The translations under genes and the position numbers were made by a program. Shown piece after piece: positions 1-6,909 of a stretch of DNA of 30,198 nt (within the stretch, counting starts at the first letter, position 1; each line of letters opens with the position of its first letter). Source of the stretch: a virus. Where the stretch lies: IMG/VR virus record IMGVR_UViG_3300017593_000524, positions 1 through 30,198 of that record; one strand, written 5' to 3'. The notes beneath the pieces are model-generated. The model saw only the letters and a list, made by a program, of their open reading frames with translations, was not told where the DNA came from and made no database searches.

Positions 1-2225
1 GAAGATTCTGTTCCAGAGACCGTGAAGTTGAAGTCTGGAGTTGAATCGTCTATCATTGTCTGGTTTGGCGGGGAGTTGAGAGTTATTGAGATGACTGTAA
101 CTTCTGTGTAATCGACCTCATCTATATAAGCATAATGGTCAGAAGTTTCGTATCTTTCAAAAACAATATATTGTCCGTTAGTGTTTGTTATGTCTAGTGT
201 ATCCCAATCATAAACATACCCTGAACAATCATCACTTCCTATTGTTCCAAGAGAACTTCCCCAATTACCTTCGGTAGGGTCGTTCGTAACGTAAACATTA
301 TATTTACTACTACAATCATTATCCATATACATTCTAATTTGGTCAACTGATTTAGATGAGCCTAAATCGAAAATTATATAATCGTGACAGGTAGTTCCTC
401 CAGTATCGTCTGTATAAGCATATGTTCCCGTATCGTCGTCTATTGAATTGTTTTCATCATACCAAGATACACTATCATTACAATCTGTATTCCACTGTTT
501 GCTAATATACACAGAACTTGGTGTAGTCCAAATTGATGTATAAGAACAGTAGATGGAATATATTCTGTCTTCAGAAGTAAAAGAAGCTGTAGCAGGATAA
601 GTAGGATAAGTCGCATTTTCATACCCTCCTTTATTGCCACCACCAGAATCATACGCTAAAGCAAGTCCTACCGAGGATTCCACAGAACTCATAAAAACCA
701 ACCAATAATTTGTCGCACCAATAAGCGAAGGAGAAGCTGTAAAATTTGCTGTATCCCATAGACTACTACTACCTGCTATTTCTTCTGTTTCACCAACTTT
801 GCTACTGTCAGATTGCTTATAAATTGCTCCTTTCGCATTTCTTCCACCCCAACATCCACCTTGCTGATATGCATAAGAAAGAGAATCAGCAGAACCACCT
901 TCTGGACATTCCTGATAAGTTCCAGAAATTCTATCTCCCATATCTTGATTACTTCCCCCCACCGTATCATATCCAAAAGTCGGGTCAATTCTCACAGGAT
1001 AAACCGCCTTATCCAAGAAATTCTGGTCAATTTCTATTGTTAGAATTCCTTTTTTCTCGTCTATGCTTAAATTTCCCCAAACCCAGTTTCCATTAGAGTC
1101 AATTATCTTCGGTCTGTATATGTGAAACGCCTTTCCAGCCATATAGTTCTTCCCTCCCATTTTAGAATAATCGCCTGATTTGCTCTCGTGGTAAACAGCG
1201 TAAGAGCCTACAACATCTATTGGCCTGTGAGTATGGATAGTTCCGTTCTCGTCCCAGCAGTCAGTTTCATTGCAAGCTAACCCCTTTTCATGTTTTTCCT
1301 CGTTTAGTGGAGGCTGATAATAAAACTTCAGGTTTTTGGTGTCTATTTCAAACTCAATCTTGTTGGAACTCGGTTTTTCGTTTAAGGTAATTTCGTATTC
1401 TATTCCGCTCACGTTTCTGCCTTCTCTTGAAATGTTCAAAGAGTATATGCTAATCTCCTTTTCGGTTTTTAGACCCTTGAGTTTCCTGTATTTGGCGGAG
1501 AACTTGGAAAGTTTTTTTCCAATAATTGAAGGTTTCAAATCCTTTACGAGGCCGAGAGGAAAGTATCCTTTGTCGCTAATTTTGACTTTTATGTGAGTTT
1601 CGTCTCCCCACTTCTTCATTTTGACTTGTGGAATCGTTTTGTTGATTATTACTTTGTGTTCCCCAATATCATCTTTTATATCAGCATAAAATTTCTCTGT
1701 ATCTGAAATTAGAGTTCCTTTATTTACTCCTTTCCAAATTGGGTCTATTTTGTCTCCAAAACTCCATTTAATATCGGAATATGGGTTGTATTTATAGCCA
1801 ACAAACCTAACCAAATAAGTTCTTCCATTCCTGAACACGTAGGAGTATTTAGCCTTGTGGGATTTGTCGCACCAATAGCATCCGCACCACCTTCCGTTGC
1901 AACTCTCGTTCAGTTTTATCTCTCTCCAGCCGTTTCCCCATTTTCTTTCTATTCTCAATAATTTTAACTTCTTGTCGGTTGAGAAAAGCCAGGAGTTGTT
2001 GGGAGAGGGATAAATGTAAATATCCGTGTTCGCCGTGAAATTCAGATAAGCATAGCAGGGGTCGTCTGGAGTTCCCGCACAAACCATGTCCCCTGAATAA
2101 TTGTTTACCGTAATCGCCCCGATGTTCTGGAGGTAGGCGAATAGAAGCATAATTAGAGGAATACTCAACCCTCCTATTATTTTGGCGTATTTTTTAATCC
2201 TGTCTGCTCTGATTCTTCTTGCCAT
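1..2225 (-). CDS. Membrane-anchored adhesin / receptor-binding protein, N-terminal part (runs off left edge)
   Basis: About 741 codons from the ATG at 2225, open to base 1. The start follows a GGAGG ribosome binding site and lies just after the stop of the next gene. A hydrophobic stretch at residues 14-33 after a basic N-terminus is a signal anchor. Then come a Cys-rich patch (WCGCYWC), a region ending in AVYPVRIDPTFGY, a motif I recall from LamG/DUF2341-type surface proteins, and near residues 600-700 a segment resembling a discoidin-like (F5/8 type C) carbohydrate-binding module (DQIRMYMDND, YVTNDP, QYIVFERY). The last residues (ITLNSPPNQT, STPDFNFTV) begin an Ig-like repeat of the kind found in archaeal surface proteins. 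Its place after the capsid genes suggests a virion surface or host-recognition protein. The right edge of the window carries what looks like the end of the same kind of protein. The domain names are from memory; the surface role is an inference. Confidence 0.75.
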   Translation of the reverse strand, partial: MARRIRADRIKKYAKIIGGLSIPLIMLLFAYLQNIGAITVNNYSGDMVCAGTPDDPCYAYLNFTANTDIYIYPSPNNSWLFSTDKKLKLLRIERKWGNGWREIKLNESCNGRWCGCYWCDKSHKAKYSYVFRNGRTYLVRFVGYKYNPYSDIKWSFGDKIDPIWKGVNKGTLISDTEKFYADIKDDIGEHKVIINKTIPQVKMKKWGDETHIKVKISDKGYFPLGLVKDLKPSIIGKKLSKFSAKYRKLKGLKTEKEISIYSLNISREGRNVSGIEYEITLNEKPSSNKIEFEIDTKNLKFYYQPPLNEEKHEKGLACNETDCWDENGTIHTHRPIDVVGSYAVYHESKSGDYSKMGGKNYMAGKAFHIYRPKIIDSNGNWVWGNLSIDEKKGILTIEIDQNFLDKAVYPVRIDPTFGYDTVGGSNQDMGDRISGTYQECPEGGSADSLSYAYQQGGCWGGRNAKGAIYKQSDSSKVGETEEIAGSSSLWDTANFTASPSLIGATNYWLVFMSSVESSVGLALAYDSGGGNKGGYENATYPTYPATASFTSEDRIYSIYCSYTSIWTTPSSVYISKQWNTDCNDSVSWYDENNSIDDDTGTYAYTDDTGGTTCHDYIIFDLGSSKSVDQIRMYMDNDCSSKYNVYVTNDPTEGNWGSSLGTIGSDDCSGYVYDWDTLDITNTNGQYIVFERYETSDHYAYIDEVDYTEVTVISITLNSPPNQTMIDDSTPDFNFTVSGTES

Positions 2226-2227
2226 GT

Positions 2228-2602
2228 TCACTCCTCCATAATCTTATAGTCTTTTCCATTTATTAAAATGTATATTTTCCTCTCCCTTCCCTCTTCCGTG
2301 TATTTTAGGCCTATTCCGTAGCCCTCCAGTTCCTCCCTTACCTCTCCGTTCAGGGAAATTTGGATTTTTTTCCTCCTGAAATTGAGGAGTTCCGGGTTTC
2401 TGATGTCTTTCTCAAATATTTTGTCCCCGTTCAGTATTATTAACGGGTAGGTCAGGTTCACTATAATGTGGTTGTATTCGTTCCTGAAATACACCTTCTC
2501 TATTCTTTTGTCCTTGATTTTTCTGTTGAACCTAATAGGGTCTGAATCCTTTATTCTCTCTCCCTCTCCTATCGCCTCCCATTTGGGTTTTTTCCAGAAC
2601 AT
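2228..2602 (-). CDS. Hypothetical protein, 124 aa, capsid-block
   Basis: Starts at the ATG at 2602 (MFWKKPKW); an upstream TTG is in a T-run and unlikely to be used. It ends two bases before the adhesin start codon, so the two are probably co-translated. The protein is charged and beta-rich (ITV/YIL segments, about 124 residues) with no signal peptide, membrane segment or cysteine cluster. I recognise no family. Its position between a capsid-associated protein and the adhesin suggests a minor virion protein or a chaperone of the adhesin, but this is positional inference only. Confidence 0.6.
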   Translation of the reverse strand: MFWKKPKWEAIGEGERIKDSDPIRFNRKIKDKRIEKVYFRNEYNHIIVNLTYPLIILNGDKIFEKDIRNPELLNFRRKKIQISLNGEVREELEGYGIGLKYTEEGRERKIYILINGKDYKIMEE

Positions 2603-2616
2603 AAAAAAAAACAAAA
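2603..2616 (-). terminator. U-rich tract after the 2630-3148 gene
   Basis: The transcribed strand after the stop at 2630 carries TTGTTTTG followed by nine T. There is no hairpin, as expected for archaeal U-tract termination. It also abuts the next start codon, so termination may be partial. Confidence 0.4.
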
Positions 2617-2629
2617 CAACTAAACAAAT

Positions 2630-3148
2630 TTACGATTCATCGTATTTGAATGTTATCGTGATTGTTCCCACATCACCAGGTGTCGTTACCGTGCTTGGAA
2701 CCACTAACTGCATGACCAGATACTTAGAGTATCCAGGGCTTGATGTTATTCCTCCGCTCGGTGTCAAATCCAATGCCTCGCTCTCGCTGTCCCAAGATGT
2801 CAGGGTTGTTGTCGCCACCGTGGATTCAGAGTTCGTTGGTGTCGCTCCAGTGGTTGTGGTCCCCGCCTTTATGTCGAGGTTGGAGTCGCTCAATGTCCCG
2901 GAAGATTTCCAGGCCTTTATGTTCTCTATCTTGTTGAAAGTTCCGCTGAACCTCAACTTTACCCATCTCTCGTAACTGTAATTTGTCCCAGAATCCGGAA
3001 CGCTGATAGGATACGACTGGTATTGTGTCCCGTCGCTGTCGTATGAGTCCGCGCTCATCAAATTCATATTGTCGGCGTCTCCTGATGACGGGTTCTCAGT
3101 TCCCGCGTCTGTTCCCGTGAATACCTTAACCTCACAATCTGCCGCCAT
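2630..3148 (-). CDS. Probable virion structural protein (decoration or fibre-like), 172 aa
   Basis: Soluble, Ser/Thr/Gly/Asp-rich protein predicted to be almost all beta strand, with no cysteine pair beyond one N-terminal Cys and no membrane segment. It contains a jelly-roll-like pattern (YERWVKLRFSGTFNKIENI, then KYLVMQLVVPSTV and TITITFKYDES at the C-terminus), similar in style to beta-sandwich structural proteins of archaeal tailed viruses. It sits two genes downstream of the major capsid protein and has its own TATA-like element (TAATAAATACT, 3168-3178) about 24 nt from the ATG, consistent with strong independent expression. A capsid decoration protein is the best guess; a tail or fibre protein is possible. 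Confidence 0.6.
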   Translation of the reverse strand: MAADCEVKVFTGTDAGTENPSSGDADNMNLMSADSYDSDGTQYQSYPISVPDSGTNYSYERWVKLRFSGTFNKIENIKAWKSSGTLSDSNLDIKAGTTTTGATPTNSESTVATTTLTSWDSESEALDLTPSGGITSSPGYSKYLVMQLVVPSTVTTPGDVGTITITFKYDES

Positions 3149-3150
3149 AA

Positions 3151-3561
3151 TTATCTACCTTTTTTTGAGTATTTATTAGTTTTCTTTGGCCTTAATCTCA
3201 ATACTTCTTTATATACTTCCTCTGCCCTCTCCTTCCCTATTCCTGGGAGTGCTATTATGTCCTCCAGGGTGGCTGTGTTCACGAAATTGTCGTATGTTTT
3301 GAACCTCTCAACCAAGACTTGTCCCAATTCCGCTCCTATGTGCTTAAACTCCATAAGTTTCTCTATTTCAGAAAGTTCCTTGCTTTCTTTCTCGCTTCCT
3401 TCAAGCAGTTCCAGTGCCTCGTTGTCTATGAAGAATTGGATTGTGTCGTTCAGTTCCACCACTTTCACCTCTCCCTCGTCGAAATGCACCAGTTCGCCGT
3501 TTGGCTGTTTGCCCAAGTTCAGTTTCCTGTTTGCCTTGACTTTCACAACTACTCTCTCCAT
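3151..3561 (-). CDS. Capsid-associated protein with C-terminal helix-hairpin-helix domain, 136 aa
   Basis: The N-terminal 55 residues are beta-rich (MERVVVKVKANRKL, HFDEGEVKVVEL), like the small proteins often found after a capsid gene. An acidic helical linker follows. Residues 100-122 form a clear helix-hairpin-helix motif (EDIIALPGIGKERAEEVYKE) of the non-specific DNA-binding type seen in repair proteins, and the tail is very basic (PKKTNKYSKKGR). A TATA box (3581-3593, minus TTTATAAATACT) lies about 23 nt before the ATG. The protein could bind packaged DNA inside the capsid or act as a head-completion factor. The motif is visible; the role is inferred. Confidence 0.7.
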   Translation of the reverse strand: MERVVVKVKANRKLNLGKQPNGELVHFDEGEVKVVELNDTIQFFIDNEALELLEGSEKESKELSEIEKLMEFKHIGAELGQVLVERFKTYDNFVNTATLEDIIALPGIGKERAEEVYKEVLRLRPKKTNKYSKKGR

Positions 3562-3589
3562 AAATGTAATAGTTTCCAGTATTTATAAA

Positions 3590-3601
3590 AAAGAAAAAAA
3601 A
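3590..3601 (-). terminator. U-tract after the small zinc-ribbon membrane gene
   Basis: Directly after the stop at 3602 the transcribed strand has eight T, a C, then six T, overlapping the TATA region of the next gene. It is typical of archaeal factor-independent termination. Confidence 0.45.
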
Positions 3602-3769
3602 TCAAAGTTCAGCCCCGCAGTTCTTGCATCTCGGTCTCTTTAGAATGAGGTAATACAACACGTATAGAATTCCCCCTATTCCTCCCAGAAAGAGAAGCAA
3701 CAGGAACGCCAGCCAGTTGAATTTCTTCTCCGTCTCCACGTTCTTTTTACAATTAGGGCAGTATCTCAT
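3602..3769 (-). CDS. Small zinc-ribbon membrane protein, 55 aa
   Basis: Starts at the ATG at 3769, where MRYCPNCKK opens the zinc ribbon. CPNC lies at residues 4-7 and CKNC at residues 49-52, so the two halves of one ribbon are split by a hydrophobic hairpin (LAFLLLLFLGGIGGILYVLY, about residues 19-42). A TATA box at about 3799-3808 (GTTTATAAAG on minus) lies 30-39 nt upstream, so the gene is transcribed separately from the capsid gene. Similar ribbon-TM microproteins are widespread in archaea and bacteria without assigned function. It is odd between capsid genes and may be a host-membrane or lysis accessory. Confidence 0.65.
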   Translation of the reverse strand: MRYCPNCKKNVETEKKFNWLAFLLLLFLGGIGGILYVLYYLILKRPRCKNCGAEL

Positions 3770-3798
3770 ATAAATATTAATAAATCCAATAAATAAAA

Positions 3799-3808
3799 CT
3801 TTATAAAC
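3799..3808 (-). promoter_or_regulatory. TATA box for the 3602-3769 gene
   Basis: GTTTATAAAG on the minus strand lies 30-39 nt before the ATG at 3769 and just after the U-tract ending the capsid transcript. Confidence 0.5.
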
Positions 3809-3810
3809 AA

Positions 3811-3829
3811 AAACCAAAAACAAAAAAAA
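3811..3829 (-). terminator. U-rich terminator after the major capsid gene
   Basis: After the TAA at 3836 the transcribed strand carries three T-runs (eight, five and five, separated by G). No hairpin is present. A fresh TATA box follows at once, which supports a real transcript end. Confidence 0.55.
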
Positions 3830-3835
3830 TCAGGA

Positions 3836-4834
3836 TTAAGATGGCTCCGCAGTGTTGTCAATTATTCCAACCAATGCCTTTGGCCTTACAATGCCGACTC
3901 CGTAGCATTTCGCCGCCAATACCTCGAACTTGATTGTATTGTCTATCCTTCCATCCCATGTCTGAACCGGAGAAGCGTCCACAAAGTATCCGCACCTTCT
4001 CGAATCTCCCAATATCGTATAGTTGTCCGGAACCTGACTGCTCACCAGGAATTTCATTCCATATAGTGTGTTGATTCTTGGAAGAGCCGTTCCAACAGGT
4101 GCCGACTCGAACTTTATGAAGGTCTTCATCGTGGTGTCCTGAAGTATTTTTGCCTCGTTCGTTGGGTTGACCAGAATGAAGTTCGGGTCCATGTCATTTT
4201 TGTGTGCCTGACTGATTGCGTTCGTCAATCCTGTGTAACTTATGTCCGTTCCGCTTCCCATATAGACATAGTTGGAGTTGTCTCCGTAGGTAGAATCCCC
4301 TTTGGTTACCGCTTTCTTCATTTCAGTTAAAATGTCGCTGTCAACTTTCTTGGATATGGCGAATCCCATCTCCTCCAACTTGTCGGCTATTACATCGACG
4401 TTCGCCTGTTGAAGCAATTCGTGGGTGAAACTTGTCCTCAAGCCGACCCAACTTGGAGTTATGGTGATTGAGCCGTAGTTCTGGTCGTCCGCTGTTACCG
4501 TCCCGTTGGAGATGGCCTGTGCCGTTAGGTTAACTCCTTTGGGAACTTTTATTCCTGTTGCTCCTCTTAAATTGAAGGGTATTTTCTTGATTACCCCTTC
4601 CGCCAAAAGAATAGGTCTCAACTGCTTTTCCACGAAACCTGCGACAATTGTGGTTGTTAGTGCGGTGTTGTTGCCCAAAGTCAACTGCTCCTTTCTGGTT
4701 TCGAGGTATTCCCTGATGGCCCTGAATCTCTCTGATTGGGTCTTTAAAATTTCGTTAATCATCAATTGGCCCAACATCTCTGTGTTCCTCGTGTATCCGG
4801 GAACTATTCCCCTTCCTAAATTTTCCGCTCTCAT
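3836..4834 (-). CDS. Major capsid protein, HK97 fold
   Basis: 332 residues, a usual size for an HK97-fold capsid subunit without a fused delta domain. The N-terminal 50 residues are helical and charged (N-arm). The core carries typical elements: a mid-protein helix (FTHELLQQANVDVIADKLEE, spine-helix position), DPNFILVNPTNEAKILQD in the P-domain, and a C-terminal beta segment (KFEVLAAKCYGVGIVRPKAL). The gene follows the protease-scaffold gene with a four-base overlap and a good GGTGAT ribosome binding site, and is closed by a U-tract terminator. Order TerL, portal, MuF, protease, MCP is the standard head cassette, so the assignment is firm although the fold is judged by pattern only. Confidence 0.9.
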   Translation of the reverse strand: MRAENLGRGIVPGYTRNTEMLGQLMINEILKTQSERFRAIREYLETRKEQLTLGNNTALTTTIVAGFVEKQLRPILLAEGVIKKIPFNLRGATGIKVPKGVNLTAQAISNGTVTADDQNYGSITITPSWVGLRTSFTHELLQQANVDVIADKLEEMGFAISKKVDSDILTEMKKAVTKGDSTYGDNSNYVYMGSGTDISYTGLTNAISQAHKNDMDPNFILVNPTNEAKILQDTTMKTFIKFESAPVGTALPRINTLYGMKFLVSSQVPDNYTILGDSRRCGYFVDASPVQTWDGRIDNTIKFEVLAAKCYGVGIVRPKALVGIIDNTAEPS

Positions 4835-5085
4835 TTTGATATCACCTCTCTCAACTCATTCAAGTCAAGAGATTCCTGCATTTTAGGAACGTTTTTACTT
4901 GCCACGCTTTCTTCTGCTTCTTCCTCTTTTTCCTCCTCGTCCTGCTTCTCCTTGACTTTCTTTAGTTCTTCCTCTATTTTGTCAAGTCTGCTCACTATCT
5001 TCTCCAGGATGTCTTTGTAGTCCTCCTGTGCTGTTTCTTCCTCCTTTTTTTCTTCTTCCTCTTGCTTGTCTTCCTCTTGTTTCAT
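4831..5085 (-). CDS. Nested scaffold protein from an internal start in the protease gene
   Basis: Same frame as the protease gene; an internal ATG at 5085 (MKQEEDKQEEEE) would give 84 residues made only of the acidic coiled-coil scaffold and the C-terminal peptide next to the capsid gene. A TATA element (TTAATATATACC on minus, 5106-5117) lies 20 nt upstream of this ATG, matching the sequence and spacing of the elements before the portal, tail-tube and 22626 genes. Many tailed phages make scaffold from an internal start in the protease gene (for example lambda Nu3 within C). Here the unusual point is a separate promoter, which is inferred and not shown. Confidence 0.55.
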   Translation of the reverse strand: MKQEEDKQEEEEKKEEETAQEDYKDILEKIVSRLDKIEEELKKVKEKQDEEEKEEEAEESVASKNVPKMQESLDLNELREVISK

Positions 5086-5979
5086 ATTAATATCTTGGTT
5101 TTTCTGGTATATATTAAAAATGTTCTTGTTGTGGGATATTATTTCTCCTATGATTTTGATTGCGGTTAGTGGATTGTCGGTTAATCCCGTGTCCAAAAGG
5201 TGCTTTATGCTCCTGTTCTTGATTGCCGCGCATATCTTCTGGGCGGTTTCCTCGTCGTAGCCTCTTTTTTTCATGTCCCTTACGCACTGGTCCCAAGGAT
5301 ACTCCGCCTCCTTATAAGTATCTTCGAAATATCCGATTTTTTCCAATCTCTCTAATATCTCCTTTCCCTCAAAACTCTCGCTCGGCCACTCTCCCGTTGC
5401 CTTTTTGTGGAGCCAAGCACAGAATCCTTCCGGGCTGTCCTTGTCCTGGTTTTTCTTCACGCAGTCCTGAAAATCCTTGTATCCCGCAAATGGCTCCGCT
5501 ATCTTTCCTTTCTCTCTCTCCCTCTCCTTTAGTAGTTTCTCCAGAGTCGTGACGTTGGTGTCCTTGAATCCGGGAATGGTGACCATGGACAACTCAAGGA
5601 ATTCCTGCAAAAAGACCTCATTGTTTTCTCCGACCTTGTCCACTATTCCTTGAATGCTCACGTTCCTTATATCCCCTCTCTTGATTTTCCTCACGAAATA
5701 CTCCTCCTGCGGGTCTATGTCCGCCTCGTAGTAAAGCCCGTCATCTTTTATCGTGATGTTCTCCGTGGTGTGTCCGATTATTTTTGTCTCGTCGTGGTTG
5801 AACAACAAGGGCTTGTTCTTTAGGGTGTCCGCTATCTCTATGATTCTCTCCTTGTTGTAAGTCGCTCCGTTTCTGCTTCTCTTTCCAAAAGGCAACGCCA
5901 GACCTCTTATTATGACTCCTTTGTCTGTCTCCTCCGCCTTGAAACTCTCTGCCGTTATCCATACCTTTTTTCCTTCCAT
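4831..5979 (-). CDS. Prohead protease fused to scaffold domain
   Basis: 382 residues from the ATG at 5979, five bases after the previous stop. Residues 1-150 match the HK97-type (U35) prohead protease: GLALPFGKRSRNGATY, LLFNHDE with the likely catalytic His62, and RNVSIQGIVD with the likely catalytic Ser108. Residues about 160-260 hold two small Trp/Cys modules (FAGYKDFQDC, YPWDQCVRDMKKRGYDEETA, ICAAIKN), a module I recall from phage head proteins. Residues 300-382 are an acidic coiled coil (poly-Glu/Lys), the scaffold, ending just before the capsid gene. The protease matures the prohead; the scaffold is removed before DNA filling. The scaffold part appears able to be made alone from a nested start (see 4831-5085). 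Confidence 0.88.
   Translation of the reverse strand: MEGKKVWITAESFKAEETDKGVIIRGLALPFGKRSRNGATYNKERIIEIADTLKNKPLLFNHDETKIIGHTTENITIKDDGLYYEADIDPQEEYFVRKIKRGDIRNVSIQGIVDKVGENNEVFLQEFLELSMVTIPGFKDTNVTTLEKLLKEREREKGKIAEPFAGYKDFQDCVKKNQDKDSPEGFCAWLHKKATGEWPSESFEGKEILERLEKIGYFEDTYKEAEYPWDQCVRDMKKRGYDEETAQKICAAIKNRSIKHLLDTGLTDNPLTAIKIIGEIISHNKNIFNIYQKNQDINMKQEEDKQEEEEKKEEETAQEDYKDILEKIVSRLDKIEEELKKVKEKQDEEEKEEEAEESVASKNVPKMQESLDLNELREVISK
5106..5117 (-). promoter_or_regulatory. Internal late-type promoter in the protease gene
   Basis: TTAATATATACC on the minus strand, 20 nt before the internal ATG at 5085; same 10-base core (TTAATATATA) as at 8206, 22644 and 27087. Confidence 0.5.
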
Positions 5980-5983
5980 AATT

Positions 5984-6211
5984 CTATTGCTCTTTTGGGT
6001 TTTTATTAAATCCCACCCACTCATAGTAGTTGTATAGTCCTTTTTTCTCTTTTTTGACCTTCCCTCTCCTCGACATCTTGCCCAACACTATGTATATCCT
6101 CACTATGCTCACCCTTTTTTCTATTTTTTTGACCTCCCTCCAGACCTCCTGGACGTTCAGAGGCCTGTCCGAAGTCTCCAGTATTTTCCTTATTATCTGG
6201 TAGTATGTCAT
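5984..6211 (-). CDS. Winged-helix DNA-binding protein inside the head operon
   Basis: 75 residues from the ATG at 6211 (MTYYQIIRKILE), which overlaps the stop of the MuF gene by four bases (ATGA), so an upstream ATG at 6229 is less likely. The pattern of three helices and a wing (YYQIIRKILETSDRPLNVQE, VSIVRIYIVLGKMSRRGKVK, KEKKGLYNYYEWV) matches a small winged helix-turn-helix as in archaeal regulators. It lies between minor head and protease genes, an unusual place for a transcription factor; it might regulate the late operon or bind DNA during packaging. Confidence 0.65.
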   Translation of the reverse strand: MTYYQIIRKILETSDRPLNVQEVWREVKKIEKRVSIVRIYIVLGKMSRRGKVKKEKKGLYNYYEWVGFNKNPKEQ

Positions 6212-6909
6212 TTTGCTATAATAGTGCATCTACAATTGGGATGCGAACTTTGAACGGGAATGGGGGAGTTCTCATCATCAACGGAGAAGGTCTTTCCGTC
6301 GTAACTCTTGCACAGGGCACAGACCTTTTTGTCCCTTGCGGTCAGCCACATGTATTTTTTTATTCCTGCTTCTCTCATTCCTTGCCTCGTCCCAAGGGCA
6401 CTTGCCTTTATTATTTCGCTCCTCGCTATTAGTTCCGCTCTTGATTCCGTGGTGTTGTCTATGTTTTCCTCTATCTGCTTCGCTATCTGGTCTATGCTCA
6501 TTCCCTCCTCATACCCTTTGGACAGGATTTTTGTTACTTTTTTTGCGAGTTCCCTTGCCAAATTAGACAAATACTCCAACTGGGAGGATTGGAGGATTAA
6601 TAATGCCTGCTTGTTGATTACTTTTCCAAGTTTTATCACTTCTCCTTTGGTGTTTAAAACCCTCTTTCCTCCCTTGTCGAAACTGTCCTCCAATAGTTCC
6701 ATGATTTCCTTCAGTATGGTGGTTGTAAGAAGCCTGTTGAACAGGGTGTACAGGTCCTCCTCAAAACTCTCCTTTCCTATGTATTGGCTGATTAGTTTCT
6801 TTATGAAATCCGTATCGAAGTGCTGGAGAATTATTTGCTTGTATTTGATAATGTTCCCTCTCACCCCGAAATACTTGACCCGGTTGATTTTACTGCGGTT
6901 GATTCTCAT
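6208..6909 (-). CDS. MuF-like minor head protein
   Basis: 233 residues. The C-terminal 45 residues carry the diagnostic phage Mu gpF/SPP1 gp7 signature: ARDKKVCALCKSYDGKTF, then SHPNCRCTII, with paired cysteines and the HPNCRC motif. The N-terminal part is helical, with the usual SRAELIARSEIIKASALG segment before the Cys region. The gene overlaps the 3' end of the portal gene by 20 bases, matching the standard portal-MuF order. Family members sit inside the capsid at the portal and may be ejected with DNA. No fused toxin or enzyme domain follows the motif. Confidence 0.88.
   Translation of the reverse strand: MRINRSKINRVKYFGVRGNIIKYKQIILQHFDTDFIKKLISQYIGKESFEEDLYTLFNRLLTTTILKEIMELLEDSFDKGGKRVLNTKGEVIKLGKVINKQALLILQSSQLEYLSNLARELAKKVTKILSKGYEEGMSIDQIAKQIEENIDNTTESRAELIARSEIIKASALGTRQGMREAGIKKYMWLTARDKKVCALCKSYDGKTFSVDDENSPIPVQSSHPNCRCTIIAK

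Noticed and set aside
746-1096. Plus-strand open frames across the adhesin and other structural genes
   Set aside because: They are rich in Leu/Ser/Pro/Phe from reading the opposite strand, lack ribosome binding sites, and lie wholly within better-supported minus-strand genes.
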